Below are positions 16,877 through 24,120 of a stretch of 59,451 nt of DNA, in pieces. This DNA is from Peptoniphilus sp034090345 (GTDB lineage: Bacteria > Bacillota > Clostridia > Tissierellales > Peptoniphilaceae): contig NZ_JAXDSS010000072.1 in assembly GCF_034090345.1 (NCBI RefSeq), positions 1 to 59,451 on the forward strand, written 5' to 3'. The notes beneath the pieces were generated by a model. It had not been told where the DNA came from. It saw nothing but the letters and a program-made list of their open reading frames with translations, and did not search any database. Every line of letters starts with the position of its first letter. Position 1 is the stretch's first letter. The position numbers and the translations under genes are program-made.

Positions 16877-19855
16877 CTAATTTTCATCTACATAATTTGG
16901 ATCTATGCTGGCATAAATATAGACTTGACCTTTATATTGATCTTCATCAAATTCATCAGATTCTTTCAAGCTATAAGCTAATAATTTTTCCAAATTTCCA
17001 ATAATTGTGTCATTTCTTGTGGAAGAAGATATAGGTTCTCTATAGATATAGAAATACTTAAATCCCGGTTTATTCGCCAACTTTGTCAATGTCTCTTTCA
17101 TGCTTTCATTTAGATTAGACAAGGGTTGATCCGTCATAAACTCGTCCTGAACATTTTCTTGGTCAACTGAAAATATAAATACTTTCATCGGCACAGACTG
17201 TTTTACTTCTTCTTCCTGTTCATCTACAAATATAGTTTTAATTGTAGTATCCTTATCTATTTTAATTTTAATAGGTTTAGTCTCATAACCTGCTATGCCA
17301 GTTATCGGATCTTTTTCCCCTTCAAATACTATTGGTTCATTATTTACCAGAATTTGTTTTAAAGTTTTCCCATCTCCAGTATTCAAAGCTACCCTAATAT
17401 AGATAGAACTTTCGGGGCTTACATCTAGTGTAGTCCCTCTCATAAAGGACATTTCTTTATAGTGAGCCGTTCTATATTCTCCAGCAGGACCTCCTGAATA
17501 CTCAACATTGGATTTTTTGTCGTCATTTATCTCATAGGAAGCATCCTTCCACTTTTCTATATAATCGTCCCTTCCATATAGGCAATAGGTATATGGATTC
17601 ATTTCTGTCGAAGTGAAGCTTATTGTATGTTTATTGTCTTTACTTATTAAAGATTTTTCAAATTGTTCCAAGTTAAAGAGCTCTACACTTATTTCTGTAA
17701 TTGCAGGATTCTCAAGCTTAAGAATTTTTTCCGCTCTTTTAATTGTTTCTTCTAGTCTATTTGCACTATCTGATGTGTATCCACTTAAATCCAGACTTTT
17801 AGCGCTTTCAACTTTAGTTTCTAATGTCGCCTTATCTGCTTTTTGTCCCTTTGCTTTAAACTGTGGATTAAGATTCATTACATAATCATCATCCCACTCA
17901 TCTAACGCAACCATATCTTTTGTAACCTTTAGGTTTAATAGTTCTTCCGTCGTATAAGTTTTGCCCGTCTTTTCTATTTGCCAAGCAGCTACTTCCATGC
18001 CCTCTCCTGCTTCAAAATTTAGAATGGCATCTTTAACCTTGTCAACATCAGAAAATTTTTGGTTGATTCGGATTTCTAAATTTTTGTTAGTGTTGGGATC
18101 TATGCCGCCGTTTATATAGACAGTTTCGCCTAACTCTACGTCTTCACCTGGTTCTGGTTGTGGTTCAGGCTGAGGTGCCGGTTCTGGTTGTGGCTCTGGT
18201 TGTGGACTTGGACTTGGCTCCGGACTTGGTTTACTACCTTTTTCTCTTACTTCTGCACCAATTTTTACATCTTCTCCAGGCATAATAAAGAACGCTTCTG
18301 TCTTACTTGTCGCATTTTTAATTTCAGCATTTCCCTTTAGTAAAACAAACTTGTCAAACTCTTTACCTTTGCCTACTTCTCCCATTAAGAAATAAGTCAA
18401 GTTAATTTTTTGTCCTTTTTTAGCCTCAAATTCTTCAGCATCTTGTCCGTCAATTTTTATTTGGAACATAACTTTTGAATTATCTAACTCAATTTTATAA
18501 GATTTCCCTTTATCCGGACTTGGTGTTGGTGCAGGCTGTGGACTTGGATCCGGTTCTGGTTGTGGTTTGGCTTTTTCTTTCCACAATGCTTTTACAATAG
18601 TATCTCCATTTATTGTAATTTTATCTCCAACTTGCTTTTCCGCTCCCTCAACTTCCCAAGCTTTAAATTCTTTTCCGTCTGCCGGTTTAAATGCATTGGC
18701 AGGAAGTGTATATTCTTTTCCCTTTTCAACTACCACACTTGCCATACTTCCGCTTCCACCGTTTGAGTTAAAGCTAATTGTAAATTTCTTTGCAGGTGTT
18801 AATGGAGAATCCTCTTTTTCCTTCCAAAGAGCCTTTACTTCAATATCTTTATTTATGCTTATCTTATCTCCAACTTGCTTTTCAGTTCCGTCAACTTCCC
18901 AAGCTTTAAATTCTTTTCCGTCTGCCGGTTTAAATGTATTAGCAGGAAGTGTATATTCTTTTCCTTTTTCAACTTTAACACTCGCCATACTTCCGCTTCC
19001 ACCGTTGACATTAAAGCTAACTGTGAATTCCTTTGCAGGTGTCACCGGTTTTGAAGGAGTGCTTCCACTTGAAGAACTTCCTCCGCTTGAAGAGCTGCTT
19101 TCACTTGAAGAACCCCACCATCCGAACCATACATTTGAACTTCCGGAAGTAGTATGTTTTGGAGTCGTTTCTTTGTCTTCACGTCTGCCTTTTCTCAAAT
19201 TTTCTTTTGTTTTTCTCAAACTCTCTTCTTTTAGTTTGGATTTAGTCTCTTCCATTTTATCAAGAGCATTGTAGAGAGCATTAAACACTATATTTCTAAT
19301 TGCATAGGCACTTGGTGTTAAATTTTCAACTCCGGTTCCCTCTCCAATGATTTTTAGTTCCTTTGCCCAATTGAAATAGCTATCAGGCCATTTAGCATCT
19401 TGTATTTGAGTTGATGATAGATTAACCTTAGTTGCAACCACCAAAATTTTTATAAATTCTTGGTAAGTTATCTTATTCTCCGGTTTGAACTGTCCGTCAG
19501 GAAAACCATTTATAAGGTACTGACCATTTGGCATTTTAACAGTGCTTGCAACATTTATGACCCCATTCGCCCAATGATCGGTGCCGACATCCGGAAATTT
19601 TCCCTTTTGAGATTGCAAATTCTTCGCTAAATCTTCCAATCCCAAAGAATAAACTATAATTTTTACAAGTTCACTTCTGGTGATTACTTGATTAAACTTT
19701 AAATCACCCTTTTCATCACCTTGGATGATCCCCTTTTTCACCAGTTTCTCAATTTTATCGTTTTCCTGTTTAGCCTGATTTGCAAATGCAACACTCGGAC
19801 TAAAACACGAAAACAAAATACAAAAAACTAATAATATTGACCATAATTTTTTCAT
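16877..19855 (-). CDS. SLH-domain surface protein with InlB-type repeats (amber-truncated)
   Basis: A secreted surface protein of 992 residues as read. The signal peptide is residues 1-25 (LLVFCILFSCFSPSVAFA). SLH modules occupy about 30-205 (ITRSELVKIIVYSLGL, HWANGVINVASTVKM, YFNWAKELKIIGEGTG). A Ser/Gly-rich linker follows. Two InlB B-type (Flg_new) repeats, each starting FTxSFNxNGGSGS and ending VKALWKEK, cover about 280-425. Pro-Glu/Gln repeats come next, and then an unrecognised region. The last module (about 915-992) is repeated after the stop. The ATG at 19855 has GGAAGGAG upstream. It is probably S-layer-like and adhesive. Promoter and Fur-like box are described separately. Confidence 0.85.
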   Translation of the reverse strand: MKKLWSILLVFCILFSCFSPSVAFANQAKQENDKIEKLVKKGIIQGDEKGDLKFNQVITRSELVKIIVYSLGLEDLAKNLQSQKGKFPDVGTDHWANGVINVASTVKMPNGQYLINGFPDGQFKPENKITYQEFIKILVVATKVNLSSTQIQDAKWPDSYFNWAKELKIIGEGTGVENLTPSAYAIRNIVFNALYNALDKMEETKSKLKEESLRKTKENLRKGRREDKETTPKHTTSGSSNVWFGWWGSSSESSSSSGGSSSSGSTPSKPVTPAKEFTVSFNVNGGSGSMASVKVEKGKEYTLPANTFKPADGKEFKAWEVDGTEKQVGDKISINKDIEVKALWKEKEDSPLTPAKKFTISFNSNGGSGSMASVVVEKGKEYTLPANAFKPADGKEFKAWEVEGAEKQVGDKITINGDTIVKALWKEKAKPQPEPDPSPQPAPTPSPDKGKSYKIELDNSKVMFQIKIDGQDAEEFEAKKGQKINLTYFLMGEVGKGKEFDKFVLLKGNAEIKNATSKTEAFFIMPGEDVKIGAEVREKGSKPSPEPSPSPQPEPQPEPAPQPEPQPEPGEDVELGETVYINGGIDPNTNKNLEIRINQKFSDVDKVKDAILNFEAGEGMEVAAWQIEKTGKTYTTEELLNLKVTKDMVALDEWDDDYVMNLNPQFKAKGQKADKATLETKVESAKSLDLSGYTSDSANRLEETIKRAEKILKLENPAITEISVELFNLEQFEKSLISKDNKHTISFTSTEMNPYTYCLYGRDDYIEKWKDASYEINDDKKSNVEYSGGPAGEYRTAHYKEMSFMRGTTLDVSPESSIYIRVALNTGDGKTLKQILVNNEPIVFEGEKDPITGIAGYETKPIKIKIDKDTTIKTIFVDEQEEEVKQSVPMKVFIFSVDQENVQDEFMTDQPLSNLNESMKETLTKLANKPGFKYFYIYREPISSSTRNDTIIGNLEKLLAYSLKESDEFDEDQYKGQVYIYASIDPNYVDEN

Positions 19856-19886
19856 TATAAATGAATGTCTCCTTCCTTTTATATTT

Positions 19887-19935
19887 TGATAATTACTATC
19901 ATTTATGTAATATCACACTTTATCGCTTTTGTCAA
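19887..19935 (-). promoter_or_regulatory. Promoter with Fur-like box for the SLH/InlB-repeat gene
   Basis: On the minus strand TTGACA (19935-19930), a 17-base spacer and TATTAC (19912-19907) form a promoter. The expected start point falls in TGATAAT-T-ACTATCA (19887-19901), which differs at one position from the 7-1-7 Fur inverted repeat. Iron-dependent repression is inferred from this match alone. Confidence 0.55.
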
Positions 19936-20072
19936 TATATTAGCTTTTAATTTATTATTATTTCTAGTTAAAATGATAATAAATTAAAAAATTTTAACCA
20001 TTACGCTTTTTTAAAAGAATTAGAAAACACAAATACAAACAGAAAAATTAAAAATATAAATGTTAAAACAAA

Positions 20073-20204
20073 ATAGGCCCACCCGATAACAAATAAAAAT
20101 TTCAAAAACCGGGCGGACCTACACAGCTTCATAATATAATTTCCCCATTTGTCAATTACATCAACAAACCCATTATCTATTTCACAGACACGTGCCGCCC
20201 CTAC
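20073..20204 (+). repeat. Dispersed GC-ended repeat, copy B
   Basis: The right end CACGTGCCGCCCCTAC is at about 20189-20204, and the left end CCGGGCGGACCTACA begins at 20109. A second, outward left-end-like element (ATAGGCCCACCCGATAA) sits at about 20074-20090. The bases after the right end (CGATAAAA, later TATAATGAAAT) also follow copy D, so the repeat unit extends further right. Confidence 0.65.
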
Positions 20205-20287
20205 GATAAAACAAATAAAATAATAACGTATAATGAAATATTAAAAATCCAAAAAACCTAAATACCAACACAGCCCAAAAGCGTTTT

Positions 20288-20405
20288 GAGGGTGTAGGGG
20301 GAGGGAGCCCGAGGGAGGGCGTGAGGGAGAATCGAGAGGTGAATTTTTTCCGACAGGAAAAAAGAGAGGTTGCCCTGGGGTACAACGCCCTTAGCCCTCC
20401 CTCGG
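20288..20405. repeat. GC-rich structured element with G-runs and long inverted repeat
   Basis: In otherwise AT-rich DNA, CCGAGGGAGGGC (20309-20320) is perfectly complementary to GCCCTCCCTCGG (20394-20405). Inside, TTTTTTCC-GACA-GGAAAAAA (20344-20363) forms another hairpin. GGGCGT (20317-20322) can alternatively pair with ACGCCC (20385-20390). The motif GAGGGAG occurs three times at 20301, 20311 and 20323, and four closely spaced GGG runs make a G-quadruplex possible on the plus strand. No convincing ORF is present. Function is unknown. Confidence 0.6.
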
Positions 20406-20418
20406 AATAAGAAGATCA

Positions 20419-20568
20419 AGAAGTAAAAAAACAACAGCACATAGAAAATTCAAACCGAAAACAACCCCCAAAAATAACGGGCGGGCCTATATTGCTTTAT
20501 ATACAATTTTCAATTTGTCCATTTCATCATCAACCACAATCTATTTCACAGACACGTGCCGCCCCTAC
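20419..20568 (+). repeat. Dispersed GC-ended repeat, copy C (150 bp)
   Basis: Left core CGGGCGGGCCTATA at 20478 and right core CACGTGCCGCCCCTAC ending at 20568. About 60 bases before the left core also match copy D on the opposite strand (CAACAGCACAT, then TTCAAACCGAAAAC). Copies C and D therefore share a full 150-bp unit. Confidence 0.8.
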
Positions 20569-20571
20569 AAT

Positions 20572-20617
20572 ATAAAAAATACGGGCAAGCTACACTATTT
20601 CTCTTCTCACCCGTATT
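20572..20617 (-). terminator. Terminator of the mtaD-trpS operon
   Basis: On the minus strand AATACGGG/CCCGTATT (8 bp, 24-base loop) is followed by TTTTT, about 30 bases after the trpS stop. Confidence 0.65.
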
Positions 20618-20645
20618 ACAAATCTCAGTTCTTAATTTTTTCTAT

Positions 20646-21635
20646 CTATCTTGGTATAAATCCAACTTTCTTATATACTTTTCTAAGCGTCTTTCTCGCC
20701 AATGCAGAGGCTTTTTGTGCTCCCTCTGTGTAGACTTTTTCTAAATATTCTTTATCGTTTCTGATGGAGTGGAATCTCTCCTTGACAGGTCTTAACCCTT
20801 CTACCACAACTTCGGCTAAATCTTCTTTAAATTTGCCGTATCCCAAGTCTTTATATTTTTCAACTATTTCTTCAACACTTAGTTTTGAAAAAGATGAATA
20901 GATGTCTATTAAATTCTTAAGTCCCGATTGTTCCGAAGAGTATCTGATAACTCCTTCCGAGTCCGTCACGGCACGTTTTATCTTTCTTCTTATTGCATTT
21001 TCATCGTCTAAAATCAATATAAACGCATTTTCATCCGAATCCGATTTACTCATCTTATATTGCGGGTCTTGTAGCGACATTATTCTTGCGCCAACTTTCG
21101 GCGTCATCATATCCGGAATTGTAAATGTATCAGAATATCTTGAGTTGAATTTTTGAGCCAGATCTCTTGTGAGTTCTATATGCTGTCTTTGGTCTTCTCC
21201 AACCGGCACGTATGCGCTTTGATACAACAAGATATCCGCCGCCATAAGCACCGGATAATTTAATATCCCCGCCAATACTTCCCTGCTCTTGCTTGACTTA
21301 TCTTTAAACTGTGTCATTCTTTGAAGTTGTCCCATGGATGCTATAGTATTTAAAACCCAACCAAGTTCAGCATGTTCCGGCACGTGCGATTGAATATATA
21401 TAATTGATTTTTCAGGATCAAGTCCACACGCCAAGTACAGCGCCAATATATCCAGTGTATTTTTCCTCAAATTTTTAGGCTCTTGCGGCATTGTTATCGC
21501 GTGCATATCCACTATACAGTATAGACAATTGTACTCTTCTTGCAACTCACTAAAGTTTGAAAGAGCCCCTATATAGTTCCCTATTGTAAGCGAACCTGAG
21601 GGTTGTATCCCACTGTAAACTACTTTCTTATCCAT
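20646..21635 (-). CDS. trpS: Tryptophan--tRNA ligase
   Basis: Class I synthetase that charges tRNA-Trp; 329 residues, the normal bacterial length. The N-terminus carries the signature GIQPSGSLTIGNYIGAL, where TIGN stands for HIGH. KMSKSDSDENAF is the KMSKS loop. The motif VGEDQRQHIELTRDLA is typical of TrpRS. The ATG at 21635 has GGAG upstream. It starts 11 bases after mtaD, so the two are probably co-transcribed. No T-box was seen upstream of the pair. Confidence 0.97.
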   Translation of the reverse strand: MDKKVVYSGIQPSGSLTIGNYIGALSNFSELQEEYNCLYCIVDMHAITMPQEPKNLRKNTLDILALYLACGLDPEKSIIYIQSHVPEHAELGWVLNTIASMGQLQRMTQFKDKSSKSREVLAGILNYPVLMAADILLYQSAYVPVGEDQRQHIELTRDLAQKFNSRYSDTFTIPDMMTPKVGARIMSLQDPQYKMSKSDSDENAFILILDDENAIRRKIKRAVTDSEGVIRYSSEQSGLKNLIDIYSSFSKLSVEEIVEKYKDLGYGKFKEDLAEVVVEGLRPVKERFHSIRNDKEYLEKVYTEGAQKASALARKTLRKVYKKVGFIPR

Positions 21636-21646
21636 CCTAAACTCCT

Positions 21647-22906
21647 TTATAAACCACTTAAAATTCTGTCCGTCAACTTATTAACTTCATACTTAACTTC
21701 TTCTTCATCAACATTTAACACCGCTCTATCCTTCATTATAAACTCACCGTTTACCATCATATCTTTGATGTCCTCAGGAGTTGCACTATAACAAAGCGCT
21801 CCTATTAAATCATTTTTTGGCGTGAAGTTAATTGAATTTAAATCAAAGAATATCAAATCCGCACTCTTCCCAACTTCAACAGAGCCGTTGTCAAAACCTG
21901 TTATCCTACTGCCGTTCACCGTTGCAAGTTTTAACATTTCATTAGCCTGTACACTTGAGCTGGACTTATTTATAGCCTTATTTACTATAGACCCTACGTG
22001 TATTTCCTTTAATATACTCAAGTTGTTGTTTGAAGATGAACTGTCAGTCCCTATCCCCAAATTTATATTTGCATCCAGTATCTTTTTAACCGGTGTAAAT
22101 CCGCTTGCCAATTTCAAATTAGATACCGGATTGTATACCGGATAAAATTCTCTTCCCACTATCATTTCAATTTCCGAATCCGTTATATACACGCAGTGTG
22201 CGGCTATTATCTTAGTATCCAAATATCCCAAAGAGTCCAAATACTCTACAGGTGTCATCCCATATAAACTTTTAGAATCTTCAACTTCTTTCATAGTTTC
22301 TGAAACATGTATGTGGAGCATCCCGCCATATTCTTTTGAAACCTTTAAACACTCTTTTAAAAAGTCCGTTGAGCAAGTGTAAATAGCATGTGGTCCCAAG
22401 ACAACTTTAATATCATCCGAATTATACTCTCTGTAGTTTTGTTTAAATACGTCTATTCTCTCTGAACCACTGCCCACTACATCCAAAACTCCCTTGGCAA
22501 GAATCCCCTTTATGCCGACTTCCTTACACGCTCTTGCAGTTGCCTCAACCTTGTCGTACATATCAATCACTGCACAAACCCCGTTTTTTACCGATTCAAC
22601 TGCAGATAATTTAGCCCCCCAATAAATATCTTCTTCAGTGAGCTTTGCTTCAAAAGGCCATATCTTTTTCACAAGCCAATCTTGAAGCTCTAAATCGTCC
22701 GAATAATTTCTCATCATGCTCATCCCAAGATGAGTGTGTGCATTCGTAAATGCCGGCACAATAAGTTTCGAGCTGCAATCTATATAATCATTAGCTTGAA
22801 AATTTTCGCCCATCTTTACAATTTTCCCGTCTTCTATTTCTATATCAGTTTGTATTATAACTTTACCATTTTTAACGTCTATATAATTTGCATTTTTAAG
22901 TATCAT
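21647..22906 (-). CDS. mtaD: MtaD/SsnA-like amidohydrolase (MTA/SAH/5'-deoxyadenosine deaminase)
   Basis: A metal-dependent amidohydrolase of 419 residues. The zinc ligands are in NAHTHLGMSMMR (about 56-67), HIHVSET, AAHCVY and GTDSSSSNNNLS. These match the adenosine-type deaminase family acting on 5'-methylthioadenosine, S-adenosylhomocysteine and, in some members, 5'-deoxyadenosine. The expected product is the matching inosine derivative. The ATG at 22906 has GGAGGG upstream, and trpS follows in the same unit. The exact substrate cannot be read from the sequence. The link to the phosphorylase/isomerase/aldolase genes near 44 kb is an inference. Confidence 0.85.
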   Translation of the reverse strand: MILKNANYIDVKNGKVIIQTDIEIEDGKIVKMGENFQANDYIDCSSKLIVPAFTNAHTHLGMSMMRNYSDDLELQDWLVKKIWPFEAKLTEEDIYWGAKLSAVESVKNGVCAVIDMYDKVEATARACKEVGIKGILAKGVLDVVGSGSERIDVFKQNYREYNSDDIKVVLGPHAIYTCSTDFLKECLKVSKEYGGMLHIHVSETMKEVEDSKSLYGMTPVEYLDSLGYLDTKIIAAHCVYITDSEIEMIVGREFYPVYNPVSNLKLASGFTPVKKILDANINLGIGTDSSSSNNNLSILKEIHVGSIVNKAINKSSSSVQANEMLKLATVNGSRITGFDNGSVEVGKSADLIFFDLNSINFTPKNDLIGALCYSATPEDIKDMMVNGEFIMKDRAVLNVDEEEVKYEVNKLTDRILSGL

Positions 22907-22952
22907 TTTACCCTCCGTAGGTTATTATAACACAATTTTCATCTCTTTTCTC

Positions 22953-22981
22953 TTTACTTTTACTCAGTTATTTAGTATAAT
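22953..22981 (+). promoter_or_regulatory. Promoter of rpsD
   Basis: TTTACT, a 17-base spacer and TATAAT lie about 55 bases upstream of the rpsD start. Confidence 0.75.
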
Positions 22982-23035
22982 GCTTTCGGCTCTTAAATTA
23001 TCGCGGCGAGAATATATTAGGAGTTGAATAATAAA

Positions 23036-23632
23036 ATGGCAAGAATGATGGTACCAAGATTTAAACAATCAAGAAGATTAGGTCTTAACGTATGTGGACA
23101 CCCTAAGGCTATGAAGAGAGCCGTAAAGGGTACTGCAAGAAGCGACAAGAAATTAACTGAATATGGTAAGCAATTACTTGAAAAACAAAGATTAAGAGCT
23201 TACTATGGTGTTCTTGAAAAACAATTTGTCAACTTATTTAAGGAAGCTAAGAAAACTGCCGGACAAACAGGTCCTAACTTAGTTATCTTCCTTGAAAGAA
23301 GACTTGATAACTTAGCTTATAGAATGGGCTTTGCTTCTTCTATAAGACAAGCAAGACAAATGGTAACTCATGGACACTTAACTGTAAACGGTAAAAAGGT
23401 TAATATTCCTTCATACAGATGTGACGCAGGAGACGTTATCGAACTTTCTGCAAGAGGTAAAAAAGTTGCTATGTTCAAAGAAAACTTTGAAACAAACTTC
23501 GTAACTTCATATCCTTACATCTCCAAGGAAGAAGGCTTTAAAGCTACTTTAGTTTCTATTCCGGCAAGAGAAGATGTGCCAATAGAAATTGAAGACCAAT
23601 TAATCGTTGAGTTCTACTCAAAGAATATGTAA
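23036..23632 (+). CDS. rpsD: 30S ribosomal protein S4
   Basis: Primary rRNA-binding protein of the small subunit, 198 residues. It begins MARMMVPRFKQSRRLGLNV. The S4 RNA-binding domain spans about 90-150 (LERRLDNLAYRMGFASS, RQARQMVTHGHLTVNGK). The ATG at 23036 is preferred to an in-frame TTG at 23024, which abuts the AGGAG directly. The gene stands alone with its own promoter and terminator, as often seen for rpsD in Firmicutes. The 48-base leader is short and shows no clear S4 autoregulatory pseudoknot. Confidence 0.97.
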   Translation: MARMMVPRFKQSRRLGLNVCGHPKAMKRAVKGTARSDKKLTEYGKQLLEKQRLRAYYGVLEKQFVNLFKEAKKTAGQTGPNLVIFLERRLDNLAYRMGFASSIRQARQMVTHGHLTVNGKKVNIPSYRCDAGDVIELSARGKKVAMFKENFETNFVTSYPYISKEEGFKATLVSIPAREDVPIEIEDQLIVEFYSKNM

Positions 23633-23635
23633 TTA

Positions 23636-23677
23636 AAAAAAGATGACAGATACTAACCCAATCCGTCATCTTTTTTT
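23636..23677 (+). terminator. Terminator of rpsD
   Basis: AGATGAC (23641-23647) and GTCATCT (23665-23671) form a stem followed by a long T run. The A run on the left could also support termination on the other strand. Confidence 0.85.
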
Positions 23678-23721
23678 GTATATGGGTATATATTAAATAT
23701 ATTTATCAAGGAGGTTTTAAT

Positions 23722-23985
23722 ATGTTTAAATTTAATAAAGAAACTGAAAGAGAACCTGAATTCGTTGAATTAATCTCTGTAAACGACAGATTAAAACTTG
23801 GCGGGATAATAGGTATTTTAGACGATAACAACATACCTCACTTTGAAGAGTCCTCTCAAATGAATGACTCCACCGCTCAAGTTATCTATGCAAATGTAAA
23901 CGTCGGAATAAGAGTCTATGTCCCCGATGAAAATTTAGATAAAGCTCGTGAGCTTCTGCAAATCATCGGTGAAATTCCAACATAA
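23722..23985 (+). CDS. DUF2007-type putative signal-transducing small protein
   Basis: A soluble 87-residue protein. The layout is a strand-helix (FVELISVNDRLKLGGIIGILDDNNIPHF), a variable acidic loop, and a second half VGIRVYVPDENLDKARELL. This ends with the pattern of DUF2007 (PF09413) domains, small ferredoxin-like folds of unknown role. AAGGAGG precedes the ATG at good spacing. It has no cysteines and no membrane segment. It is not in an obvious operon: rpsD ends in a strong terminator just upstream. Confidence 0.7.
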   Translation: MFKFNKETEREPEFVELISVNDRLKLGGIIGILDDNNIPHFEESSQMNDSTAQVIYANVNVGIRVYVPDENLDKARELLQIIGEIPT

Positions 23986-24017
23986 TATTAGTTTTGATTT
24001 TATTTATTTCATCATAT

Positions 24018-24047
24018 GGGCGGCACGAATTTAATGAGGCCCGCCCG
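24018..24047 (-). repeat. Dispersed GC-ended repeat, copy E (minimal form)
   Basis: GGGCGGCACG and GGCCCGCCCG are separated by only about 10 bases, in the minus orientation. It looks like a repeat copy whose AT-rich middle has been lost, leaving the two paired ends as a compact hairpin. Confidence 0.6.
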
Positions 24048-24084
24048 TTTTTGTATATATAATTATTTTATTCCTTTTTTTTGG

Positions 24085-24111
24085 CAACAAAATAAGCGTG
24101 GTTTCCCACGC
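24085..24111 (-). terminator. Terminator of the YSIRK surface protein gene
   Basis: GCGTGG-GAAA-CCACGC on the minus strand, then TTATTTTGTT, ten bases beyond the stop. The stem is nearly the same as that after the DUF2871-fusion gene. Confidence 0.7.
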
Positions 24112-24120
24112 CTGTTTTAT

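Noticed and set aside
18567..19274. Long plus-strand ORF (235 codons) opposite the SLH/InlB gene
   Set aside because: It is the antisense shadow of the repeated InlB modules and serine-rich linker; the repeats suppress stops on both strands.
20182..20440. Two short minus-strand ORFs over the GC-rich island
   Set aside because: They run through the inverted repeat and G-tracts, are low in complexity, lack ribosome sites and overlap each other in different frames.
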